Assembly (NCBI GenBank): GCA_014801065.1
Contig: JAAVEX010000087.1
Location: 1 to 9,290 of the forward strand
Source: Barnesiella sp.
Lineage (GTDB): Bacteria; Bacteroidota; Bacteroidia; Bacteroidales; Muribaculaceae
Reading direction: 5' to 3'
Length of the DNA stretch: 9,290 nt
Part shown: piece by piece, positions 1-6,311 of the stretch
Numbering within the stretch: position 1 is the first letter of the stretch
How the letters are laid out: each line of letters begins with the position of its first letter
The notes under the pieces: generated by a model
What the model was told of the DNA's origin: nothing
What the model saw: only the letters and a program-made list of their open reading frames with translations
Database searches by the model: none
Made by a program: the position numbers and the translations under genes

Positions 1-41
1 ACTGCAGTGTTGCTGAACTCCATTCACCTATCCTCCTTCCC

Positions 42-232
42 AAAAGAGACGGCTAAAGCCGACTCTCCCTTTATAGGCCGCTTTTCCCCGCGAAAAGAGA
101 CGGCTGAAGCCGGCTCTCCCATTACCGACCGCATTTACCTGCAATAAAGAGACGGCTAAAGACGACTCTCCCTTTATAGACCGCATTTTCACACAATAAA
201 GAGACGGCTGAAGCCGACTCTCCTATTAGAGG
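42..232. repeat. Degenerate tandem array of four 51-52 bp hairpin units
   Basis: Four copies of a 23-base core begin at 46, 97, 149 and 201, each preceded by three or four A residues, so the period is 51, 52 and 52. Each core is an imperfect palindrome: GAG, one unpaired position, CGGCT, then AGCCG, one unpaired position, CTC. The internal A/A mismatch is kept in copies 1 and 4 and becomes A/G in copy 2; copy 3 has one extra mismatch in the inner arm. The sequence between cores is also related (pyrimidine run, TTATAG or similar, rCCGC, T-rich), at least in copies 1 to 3, so these are repeated units and not CRISPR repeats with unique spacers. Copy 4 decays after about base 228. Function is unknown; a REP-like palindromic element or structured RNA array is possible. 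Read on the minus strand each hairpin is followed by TTT and could weakly terminate transcription. Confidence 0.85.
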
Positions 233-251
233 ACACTGTCAAATAAAGCAA

Positions 252-296
252 CAGGCCAGTGCCTGCGGCGTAGCTCATCCGCTATCTGGCTTTTCT
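252..296 (+). terminator. Possible weak terminator hairpin
   Basis: GCCAG at 255-259 can pair with CTGGC at 286-290, which is followed by TTTTCT. GCGG (265-268) and CCGC (279-282) could extend the stem past an internal loop. A competing small hairpin, CAGGC/GCCTG (252-256 with 261-265), overlaps it. If real it would end transcription coming from the left of the window. The stem is short and broken, so this is a tentative call. Confidence 0.3.
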
Positions 297-314
297 GCCT
301 AAAGAAAATATTTT

Positions 315-351
315 AGATCCCGTTCCCAATCAATCCTGAGGAACGGGATCT
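315..351. repeat. Perfect 12-bp inverted repeat downstream of alaS
   Basis: AGATCCCGTTCC (315-326) is exactly complementary to 340-351, with a 13-base loop. The stem is strong. Neither flank has an uninterrupted T run: the minus strand continues AAAATATTTTCTTT, which is the more terminator-like side. It may be a back-up terminator for alaS, about 25 bases beyond the main one. It shares the GATCCCG core with the next hairpin at 378-417. Confidence 0.55.
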
Positions 352-364
352 TATAAAATGTTTC

Positions 365-417
365 CAAGAAATAACAAAAGTGGCTGCTAAGATCCCGGGG
401 ATCCTCAGCAGCCACTT
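365..417 (-). terminator. Rho-independent terminator of alaS
   Basis: AAGTGGCTGCT (378-388) pairs perfectly with 407-417, and a second nested palindrome, GATCCC-G-GGGATC (391-403), fills the loop. Read on the minus strand the outer stem ends in CCACTTTT and is followed by a T-rich stretch (TTGTTATTTCTT). It lies 23 bases beyond the alaS stop codon and in the right orientation. The plus-strand side lacks a T tract, so this is a one-way terminator. Confidence 0.8.
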
Positions 418-440
418 CCTATATTGCAATATTGTAGCGT

Positions 441-3062
441 TTACTTCATCATGGCGATAAGCGCATCGAACGCTTCTGAGATGCCATCCTTATTCTTACC
501 GCCTGCCTGAGCAAATCCGGGCTGGCCTCCGCCACCGCCCTGGATCTTCTTAGCAGCCTCACGAACCATTTGCGATGCGTTGTGTCCGGCTTTTACCACA
601 TCGTCGGTAAGCATCACCGTCAGAAGTGGTTTGCCCGACACATCGACCGTGGCAGCAATAAAGGCCGTTGACTTGGGCGAAGCGGCGCGCACACCGAAGG
701 CAACATTCTTAACCACATCGGGGATACGGACACCACCAAGCGTCACCACTTTCACGCCATTGATCATATCAGCCGATTCGAGGAGTTTTTCAACCATAGC
801 TTGAGTTCGCTCTTTCATGAATCCCTCCACCTCTTTATGGAGATCGGCATTTTCAGCAATTGCCTTGCGAACGGCCGCAACCACGTCAGGTGCATTGTTG
901 AACATCGCTGACATATCACGAAGCGTGGTCGACATCTCATCCATAACATTCTCAACAGCTTCACCGGTAATAGCCTCTATACGGCGGATACCGGCGGCGA
1001 TCGAACTTTCCGACACGATGCGGATCATACCGATATTGCCGGTGTTGTCAACGTGAGTTCCGCCACAAAGTTCCACGGAATCGCCGTAGCGAATCACACG
1101 CACCTCTTCGCCATATTTTTCGCCAAACAGCGCCATCGCGCCCATGGCCTGCGCCTCAGCGATGGGCACATTGCGGCGCTCGTCGCGTGCGATAGCCTCA
1201 CGCACCTTGGCGTTAGCCTTATGTTCGACCATACGGATCTCCTCAGGAGTCAGTTTCTGGAAATGAGAGAAGTCAAAGCGAAGCAGCTTGGGCGACACAA
1301 ACGAGCCACGCTGCTCCACATGAGTGCCAAGCACCTCGCGCAGAGCTTCATGCAGCAAGTGAGTGGCAGTGTGGTTGCATGATGTGGCCATGCGAGCCTC
1401 TTTATTGATCTTGGCAATGAACTTCGCTGTAGGATCGGCAGGCATCTTCTTGGTCAGATGAACCGCCATGCCGTTTTCACGCTTAGTGTCGTAGATCTCG
1501 GTGACAGATCCGTCGGAAGCCACCAGCACACCGCTGTCGCCCACCTGGCCGCCCATCTCAGCATAGAAAGGAGATTGAGCGAGCACGATCTGATAGAACT
1601 CACCTTTTTTCTGCTTAACCTTACGATAGCGCAAGATCGATGTTTCGACCTCGGTGTGATCGTAACCGACAAATTCAGGTTCGCCCTCGCCAACAATGGT
1701 CCAGTCGTCGGTTTCGACAGCCGCAGCATTACGCGCACGATCCTTCTGAGCCTGCATCTCAGCATCAAACTCAGCCTGGTCGAGAGTCATACCGTTTTCT
1801 TTCAGTATCAGTTCAGTCAGGTCGAGCGGGAAACCGTAGGTGTCATAAAGCACGAAAGCTTCCTTACCCGAAATCTCAGTCTTGCCGGCAGCCTTAGCCG
1901 TAGCGATAGCTGAATCGAGCATGCGGATACCATTTTCGAGAGTGCGCAGGAACGAATCCTCCTCCTCCTTGATCACCTTCATGATCAGCTCGCGCTGTGC
2001 GGGAAGTTCGGGATAAGCCTCTCCCATTGATTCAATCAGCGTATCGATCAGTTTATACATGAAAGCCTGTTTCTGATCCAGGAACGTGTAGGCATAACGC
2101 ACGGCGCGACGAAGGATTCGACGGATCACGTAGCCGGCCTTAGCGTTTCCGGGCAGCTGCGAATCGGCGATCGAGAAAGCGATCGTGCGCACATGGTCGG
2201 CAATGACACGCATGGCGATATCCACCTTCGGATCCTTGCCATATTGCTTGCCTGAAAGAGAAGCGATCGTAGCGATAAGCGGGGTGAATACATCGGTATC
2301 ATAATTGGAGGTCTTGCCTTGCATAGCCATACAAAGGCGTTCGAAGCCCATGCCGGTGTCGATCACCTTGGCGGGAAGCGGCTCAAGCGAGCCGTCGGCC
2401 TTGCGATTATACTGCATGAACACGAGATTCCAGATCTCGATCACCTGAGGGTGGTCATGATTCACGAGTTCACGTCCGTCGATTGCAGCACGTTCTTCGT
2501 CAGAGCGGAGATCGATATGGATTTCCGAACAGGGGCCACAGGGACCCGTATCGCCCATCTCCCAGAAATTGTCATGTTTGTTGCCATTGATAATATGGTC
2601 GGCCGGCAGATGCGCCTCCCAATACCCGGCAGCCTCATCGTCGCGGCTCAGGCCCTCTTCAGGCGATCCTTCGAACACCGTTGCATACAGCCGCTTAGGA
2701 TCAAGTTTCAACACATCGACCAGATATTCCCACGCCCAGTCGATAGCCTCTTTCTTGAAATAGTCGCCGAAGCTCCAGTTGCCCAGCATCTCGAACATAG
2801 TGTGATGATACGTGTCCATCCCCACCTCTTCGAGGTCATTATGCTTACCGCTGACGCGCAGACACTTCTGCGAATCGGCCACGCGCTGATATTTAGCCGG
2901 CTTATTACCGAGAATAATATCTTTAAACTGATTCATACCGGCATTGGTAAACATCAATGTCGGGTCATCTTTAATCACCATCGGCGCAGACGGCACGATG
3001 TGATGTTCCTTCGAGCGGAAAAATTCTTTAAACGACTCGCGGATTTCTTTAGCTGTTAGCAT
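441..3062 (-). CDS. alaS: Alanyl-tRNA synthetase
   Basis: Class II synthetase that activates alanine, charges tRNA-Ala in the cytoplasm and hydrolyses mischarged Ser- and Gly-tRNA-Ala. The ATG at 3060-3062 gives 873 residues, close to the 876 of E. coli; the frame is open further upstream but that extension shows no family similarity and would cover the promoter. The N-terminal catalytic domain starts [11 protein letters not shown] and contains the typical motif 2 region ([17 protein letters not shown]) and the [10 protein letters not shown] segment. The editing domain carries the zinc/catalytic HxxxH at residues 564-568 and CGGTH with Cys666 and His670, the same numbers as in E. coli. The C-terminal domain ends with the glycine-rich [15 protein letters not shown] near the terminus. 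No truncation or missing key residue was seen. It is transcribed away from the MerR-type gene from a promoter at 3104-3134 and stops at a hairpin terminator. Confidence 0.98.
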   Translation of the reverse strand: MLTAKEIRESFKEFFRSKEHHIVPSAPMVIKDDPTLMFTNAGMNQFKDIILGNKPAKYQRVADSQKCLRVSGKHNDLEEVGMDTYHHTMFEMLGNWSFGDYFKKEAIDWAWEYLVDVLKLDPKRLYATVFEGSPEEGLSRDDEAAGYWEAHLPADHIINGNKHDNFWEMGDTGPCGPCSEIHIDLRSDEERAAIDGRELVNHDHPQVIEIWNLVFMQYNRKADGSLEPLPAKVIDTGMGFERLCMAMQGKTSNYDTDVFTPLIATIASLSGKQYGKDPKVDIAMRVIADHVRTIAFSIADSQLPGNAKAGYVIRRILRRAVRYAYTFLDQKQAFMYKLIDTLIESMGEAYPELPAQRELIMKVIKEEEDSFLRTLENGIRMLDSAIATAKAAGKTEISGKEAFVLYDTYGFPLDLTELILKENGMTLDQAEFDAEMQAQKDRARNAAAVETDDWTIVGEGEPEFVGYDHTEVETSILRYRKVKQKKGEFYQIVLAQSPFYAEMGGQVGDSGVLVASDGSVTEIYDTKRENGMAVHLTKKMPADPTAKFIAKINKEARMATSCNHTATHLLHEALREVLGTHVEQRGSFVSPKLLRFDFSHFQKLTPEEIRMVEHKANAKVREAIARDERRNVPIAEAQAMGAMALFGEKYGEEVRVIRYGDSVELCGGTHVDNTGNIGMIRIVSESSIAAGIRRIEAITGEAVENVMDEMSTTLRDMSAMFNNAPDVVAAVRKAIAENADLHKEVEGFMKERTQAMVEKLLESADMINGVKVVTLGGVRIPDVVKNVAFGVRAASPKSTAFIAATVDVSGKPLLTVMLTDDVVKAGHNASQMVREAAKKIQGGGGGQPGFAQAGGKNKDGISEAFDALIAMMK

Positions 3063-3100
3063 TTGATTTATATGGTTAGATTGATTCTTTATATAATAAT

Positions 3101-3131
3101 GTGCAAAATTACGGCTATTTTCGTACTTTTG
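3101..3131 (+). promoter_or_regulatory. Bacteroidota-type promoter of the MerR-family gene
   Basis: TACTTTTG at 3124-3131 matches TAnnTTTG exactly. The base run 19 positions upstream is GTGC (3101-3104), a poor -33 element, so the promoter may be weak or activator-dependent. The start site would fall near 3138, leaving a leader of about 15 bases before the ATG at 3153. It overlaps the alaS promoter almost completely on the other strand. Confidence 0.65.
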
Positions 3132-3133
3132 CA
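3102..3133. promoter_or_regulatory. Inverted repeat covering both divergent promoters, candidate operator
   Basis: TGCAAAATTACG (3102-3113) and the reverse complement of 3122-3133 agree at 11 of 12 positions, separated by 8 bases. Each arm contains one -7 box. Dyad operators lying between -35 and -10 are the hallmark of MerR-family regulation, and a MerR-type gene starts 20 bases away. Assigning this protein to this site is inference. Alternatively the symmetry only reflects two back-to-back promoters with the same consensus. Confidence 0.5.
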
Positions 3134-3134
3134 A
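3104..3134 (-). promoter_or_regulatory. Bacteroidota-type promoter of alaS
   Basis: On the minus strand TTGC (complement of 3131-3134) is followed after 19 bases by TAATTTTG (complement of 3104-3111), an exact match to the Bacteroidota -7 consensus TAnnTTTG with the expected -33 spacing. Transcription would start near 3097, giving a leader of about 35 bases before the ATG. No Shine-Dalgarno sequence is visible, as is usual in this phylum. Confidence 0.75.
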
Positions 3135-3152
3135 CACCAATCCTACATCATT

Positions 3153-3488
3153 ATGGACTCGCTCGATAAAAAATATTATAAGATATCCGAAGTAGCCGAA
3201 CTTCTCAACATCCCGGCCTCCACTCTGCGCTTCTGGGAAAAGAGTTTCACTGTGATCAAACCAAAACGTAACGCCCACGGCACCCGTTTCTACACCATGT
3301 CCGATATCGAGAAGATCTCAATGGTCCATTATCTCGTCAAGGAGCGCGGTCTGAAACTCGATGCCGCCCAGGAACAGATACGCCACAACCCCAAGGGGAT
3401 AGAGCTCCGACACCAGACCGTGGCTCGCCTGAAAGAAATGCGCACCAAGATCCAGGGTATGCTTGACGCACTCAACACGCTTCGCTGA
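3153..3488 (+). CDS. Short MerR-family transcriptional regulator
   Basis: DNA-binding protein of 111 residues. The helix-turn-helix of the MerR winged-helix fold spans about residues 9-30 ([22 protein letters not shown]) and is followed by the wing and the [10 protein letters not shown] helix typical of the family. Residues 65-111 are charged and helical, suited to the antiparallel dimer coiled coil. There is no separate effector-binding domain and no cysteine cluster, so a metal sensor of the MerR/CueR kind is unlikely. The ATG at 3153 is preferred over upstream in-frame starts because these would lie in or before the promoter and add residues unlike the family. It is divergent from alaS and the 90-base gap carries overlapping promoters, so joint control of both genes is plausible. 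The ligand and target genes are unknown. Confidence 0.92.
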   Translation: MDSLDKKYYKISEVAELLNIPASTLRFWEKSFTVIKPKRNAHGTRFYTMSDIEKISMVHYLVKERGLKLDAAQEQIRHNPKGIELRHQTVARLKEMRTKIQGMLDALNTLR

Positions 3489-3655
3489 TTACAAAAGTGT
3501 TAAAATTTCGATTTAACAATTCTATTTATATTTTTTTTACTAAATTTGTCGCGTAATATGGCTGAGAATCAAACCCACTGCCATAAACCAGTCAATTAAT
3601 CAATTCAATAAACCAACAGAAATTAACCCTATCCCTTATCTCTAACTATAATCGT
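3489..3655 (+). promoter_or_regulatory. AT-rich intergenic region with promoter of the exported-protein gene
   Basis: TAAATTTG at 3541-3548 matches the Bacteroidota -7 consensus and follows a T-rich stretch with eight consecutive T (3531-3538). No clear -33 TTTG is present at the expected distance. Upstream, GTTAAA (3499-3504) and TTTAAC (3512-3517) form a weak AT-rich hairpin that could help end the MerR-gene transcript. Transcription starting near 3555 would give a leader of about 100 bases, with no Shine-Dalgarno sequence before the ATG at 3656. Confidence 0.6.
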
Positions 3656-5290
3656 ATGAAAAAGATCTACCCCTTGCTTTTAACATTTGCTGCCGGCAGC
3701 ATCTTCTCCCTTTCGGCACAGCAACTCCCAAATAACGGTTTTGAGAACGAATGGTCCAATTGTACTCCCTGGACCTCTAAAAACAACACAGCCTCACAGG
3801 GCACCACTCCGGCTCCTTGGAACGTTTCAAACACTGTCGGCACCGGAACGTTTGGTAAAACCACTATCGCATCGAAAGTGGCGGGCCACACCGGCAGTAA
3901 CGCAGTTGAGCTGAAAGCTGAAAGTCAGACGGGAAACAATAACATTCCTGCTTATATGTCGCTCGGCACTGCATGGGCTACAGCAAAGGCTACTTTGACC
4001 GGATCAAAAAGCCAAGAAGACGGCGGAACTTTTGGAGGAACATCATTTGCTTATCGTCCTGACGCTGTTTCGTTCTACTACAAACGTAGCGGTTCTACTA
4101 TTAGCCAAGAGAACGCTACCGTAGTCGTATACGCATGGAAAGGATCTACATCACAAGCAGATGTTCCCGGAAACATTTACGTCAATATTGGAGGATCTGC
4201 ATCTAAAACAACCATGACCGACCGCGATCGCAATATTCTCGGCATGGAAACATCGCAGGGCGGTGCCGTGACCAAAAGCTCCGATTTTGAACTTATAGCA
4301 AGCACAACCCACTATATCTCCGGAGAGCAAACCGATTGGGCCAACCTTATCGTTCCCATTGACTATAAGTCAACTGCCACTCCCGAGAAATTCAATGTGA
4401 TTTTTGCTGCCGGCGACTATTTTGCATCGTCACCCGCCACAAACGGCAACCCTTTCACAATCGACGATGTTACGCTCGTCTATTTCTCGCGTCTGGCTAC
4501 AATTAAGATTAACGGAGCAGAAATTGACGGCTTCGACAACGACATATTCTCCTATACAGTCAACGGCGAAATGCCCGACGAAAGCGCCTTTGCTTTCACT
4601 TGCTTGAGCAACAGCGGCTCTTCGGAAGCAACCCTCTCGCTCGACAAGAAAAACCATGTGGCCACTATCACCGTGACCAACAGCAATGCCGGCGGCACAG
4701 ATATCGACGGCCAGGCCACTCACACCTACACCATCAAGTTCAAACCGCAAGCCACCACTCAGCCCACTCAAACCCACATGTATTCCGGCGATCTCTCTAT
4801 CGATCTGCTTGGAGATGCCATGGTTCAGGATGCGATTGTCTACATCACTGACAACGGCGATGGCACTTGCTCGTTCCTCCTCCCCGACTTCGCTCTCGAT
4901 CTTGGCGACGGTCCTGTAACTATCGGCGACATCAAGGTTGAAAACGTTACGATCTCTGAAAATGCCGACGGCTCTAAGACATACACCGGTTCTGTTAAAG
5001 GTCTCGAACTTCTTGACGGAGAAATCATAGCCGACGTCGAAATCAATGGCGAAGAACGCGATGGCCGTCTGACAATGAGCCTCCCCGTGATCTGGGAAGG
5101 AATCACCATCGACGTTCTCTTCAATGGTGATCTGGATGTTGCAGGCGTCGAATCTGTAGGAACTGACAATGCTAACGCCCCTGTAGAATACTACAACCTC
5201 AACGGCATCCGCATTGATGCTTCAAGCCTCACCCCCGGCATCTACGTGGTTCGTAAAGGGACGGAAGTGAAGAAAGTACTCGTGAAATAA
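3656..5290 (+). CDS. Exported PCMD-like/calycin-like protein with a T9SS-like C-terminal tail
   Basis: A 544-residue exported protein. Residues 1-21 form a signal peptide (MKK, hydrophobic stretch, SLSA before QQ); there is no lipobox cysteine, so it is not a lipoprotein. Residues about 24-280 resemble the PCMD fold (putative carbohydrate metabolism domain): NNGFENEW near the start, Trp and Gly-rich strands, FTIDDVTLVY at the end. Residues about 281-365 look like a small beta-sandwich (LATIKINGAEI...YTIKF). Residues about 375-495 resemble the Bacteroidota calycin-like barrel, starting YSGDLSIDLLGDAM. Residues 510-544 have the VEYYNLNGIRI and LTPGIYVVRKG pattern ending in KKVLVK, as in type A type IX secretion sorting tails. 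No catalytic residues can be named. A cell-surface or secreted glycan-related role is inference from the family. It has its own promoter and terminator. Confidence 0.75.
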   Translation: MKKIYPLLLTFAAGSIFSLSAQQLPNNGFENEWSNCTPWTSKNNTASQGTTPAPWNVSNTVGTGTFGKTTIASKVAGHTGSNAVELKAESQTGNNNIPAYMSLGTAWATAKATLTGSKSQEDGGTFGGTSFAYRPDAVSFYYKRSGSTISQENATVVVYAWKGSTSQADVPGNIYVNIGGSASKTTMTDRDRNILGMETSQGGAVTKSSDFELIASTTHYISGEQTDWANLIVPIDYKSTATPEKFNVIFAAGDYFASSPATNGNPFTIDDVTLVYFSRLATIKINGAEIDGFDNDIFSYTVNGEMPDESAFAFTCLSNSGSSEATLSLDKKNHVATITVTNSNAGGTDIDGQATHTYTIKFKPQATTQPTQTHMYSGDLSIDLLGDAMVQDAIVYITDNGDGTCSFLLPDFALDLGDGPVTIGDIKVENVTISENADGSKTYTGSVKGLELLDGEIIADVEINGEERDGRLTMSLPVIWEGITIDVLFNGDLDVAGVESVGTDNANAPVEYYNLNGIRIDASSLTPGIYVVRKGTEVKKVLVK

Positions 5291-5324
5291 ATCTCCCCGA
5301 CAAATCCAACTGTCACCATACAAA

Positions 5325-5371
5325 GGGGCTGCGTCGTAATTGCAATTTACGGCGCAGTCTCTTTCTTTGTT
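5325..5371 (+). terminator. Rho-independent terminator of the exported-protein gene
   Basis: The stem of about 15 pairs joins 5325-5339 to 5347-5361, with CTGCG/CGCAG (5329-5333 with 5353-5357) and CGTAA/TTTACG as its firmest parts and a few G-T wobbles. The loop is about 7 bases. TTTCTTTGTT follows. It lies 34 bases after the stop codon at 5290. Confidence 0.85.
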
Positions 5372-5410
5372 AGTTGAACCATCGAACGCTCTATGTTGTT
5401 CCTTAACAAC
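5366..5410 (+). promoter_or_regulatory. Weak candidate promoter and small dyad ahead of the SDR gene
   Basis: TTTG (5366-5369) and TATGTTGT (5392-5399) are separated by 22 bases. The second departs from TAnnTTTG at two positions and the spacing is long, so the promoter call is weak. A perfect dyad, GTTGTT-CCTT-AACAAC (5395-5410), overlaps the possible -7 element and lies 20 bases before the ATG. It could be an operator half-site pair or a leader hairpin. Confidence 0.35.
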
Positions 5411-5430
5411 ACACGCATAATCATAATAAT

Positions 5431-6207
5431 ATGGATAATAACTCTTTGTTTGACTTAAAAGGTCGAGTAGCAATCGTGACAGGTGGTGGCGACGGCATCG
5501 GAAGAGGATGCTGCGAGATCTTAGCCGCGGCCGGCGCGTCGGTTGTGGTAAGCGACATATCGCTTGAAAAAGCAAAAACGGTGGCCAACGGGATAGAAGC
5601 TAATGGCGGCAAAGCTATCGCAGTGGAATGTAACGTTTTAAAAAGCGAAGATCTGGCATATATTGTTAACATTGCGGTCAAGACCTACGGAACGGTGAAT
5701 ATCCTCGTGAACAATGCAGGAATGGGTGGCGGCGGAAGAGAGAATCCCTTCAATATCGATCGAGCTTATGTGGAGCGCATATATGCAATCAATCTCTTTG
5801 CTCCCTGGGAACTATCAAAACTCGCAGCCCCACACATGCAGCAATCAGGATATGGAAGTATTATCAATATCACATCCATGAGCAGCATTAACAATAGTCC
5901 TTCAATGGCTATTTATGGATCATCAAAGGCAGCACTCAACCATTTGGCCTCCAACCTCGCCTTCGACTACGGTCCCATGGGCATACGCGTTAACAATGTC
6001 GGACCCGGGGCGACCAGAACACATGCCCTATCTACCGTACTCACACCGGAGATTGAGGCAAAGATGCTACAACACACCCCGATCAATCGTCTGGGAGAGG
6101 TGAGCGATATAGCGGGCGCTGTCCTTTACTTCGCCTCCCCGATATCTGCATGGGTCAGCGGACAGACACTTATGGTGAATGGCGGTGGCGTACAGACACT
6201 CGATTAA
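5431..6207 (+). CDS. hdhA: 7-alpha-hydroxysteroid dehydrogenase-like short-chain dehydrogenase
   Basis: Classical SDR oxidoreductase of 258 residues, probably NAD-dependent and cytoplasmic, that oxidises the 7-alpha-hydroxyl of bile acids such as cholate. The Rossmann motif TGGGDGIG is at residues 17-24, Asp42 sits at the end of the second strand where NAD is preferred over NADP, NNAG is at 94-97, and the catalytic Asn121, Ser149, Tyr162 and Lys166 (YGSSK) are all present. From memory of E. coli HdhA, the match is close over the whole length and strongest at the C-terminus, where KMLQHTPI, RLG, DIA, WVSGQ and GGGVQ are shared and the catalytic residues differ by a constant offset of three. 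The N-terminus aligns from this ATG. Substrate is inferred from similarity; another steroid or polyol SDR is possible. Several Arg codons are AGA (three of eight), but this is too few to argue for transfer. Confidence 0.8.
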   Translation: MDNNSLFDLKGRVAIVTGGGDGIGRGCCEILAAAGASVVVSDISLEKAKTVANGIEANGGKAIAVECNVLKSEDLAYIVNIAVKTYGTVNILVNNAGMGGGGRENPFNIDRAYVERIYAINLFAPWELSKLAAPHMQQSGYGSIINITSMSSINNSPSMAIYGSSKAALNHLASNLAFDYGPMGIRVNNVGPGATRTHALSTVLTPEIEAKMLQHTPINRLGEVSDIAGAVLYFASPISAWVSGQTLMVNGGGVQTLD

Positions 6208-6311
6208 ACATCCACATAAACGAGCACGAATCGCAATACTACTGATTACACTGATTACACTACCGATAGCGCTGTTGCGGATATTGCGGAGATTTTGTAA
6301 CTTTGTGGGTT
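6208..6311 (+). promoter_or_regulatory. uvrB promoter with short direct repeats
   Basis: TAACTTTG (6298-6305) matches TAnnTTTG exactly, and GTTG (6274-6277) lies 20 bases upstream as the -33 element. The ATG of uvrB begins only six bases after the -7 box, so the transcript would have almost no leader. Two 9-base tandem copies of ACTGATTAC occupy 6241-6258, and TTGCGGA recurs at 6275-6281 and 6284-6290, again with a 9-base step. No terminator for the upstream SDR gene is evident, so some read-through into uvrB is possible. Confidence 0.7.

Noticed and set aside
1..147. Tail of a plus-strand gene entering from the left
   Set aside because: The frame is open from base 1 to a TAA at 145-147, but it runs through the first two hairpin repeats, and copies 3 and 4 are in other frames, so coding meaning is unlikely.
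42..223. CRISPR array in the left-end repeats
   Set aside because: Only four 23-base repeats, and the sequences between them are related to one another, so they are tandem repeat units and not unique spacers; no cas gene is present.
2319..3059. 246-codon plus-strand open frame opposite alaS
   Set aside because: It is antisense to well-conserved alaS codons and its product resembles no family; it is a by-product of the codon use of alaS.
3063..3152. Upstream start for the MerR-family gene
   Set aside because: The extra 30 residues would be read from DNA lying at or before the predicted promoter and do not resemble the family; [14 protein letters not shown] is the natural start.
3063..3278. 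72-residue N-terminal extension of alaS
   Set aside because: It would cover the alaS promoter and overlap the divergent MerR-type gene, and the family start [11 protein letters not shown] fits the ATG at 3060-3062.
6303..6311. TTG start for uvrB
   Set aside because: The TTG lies within the -7 box, and the UvrB family start matches [16 protein letters not shown] at the ATG.
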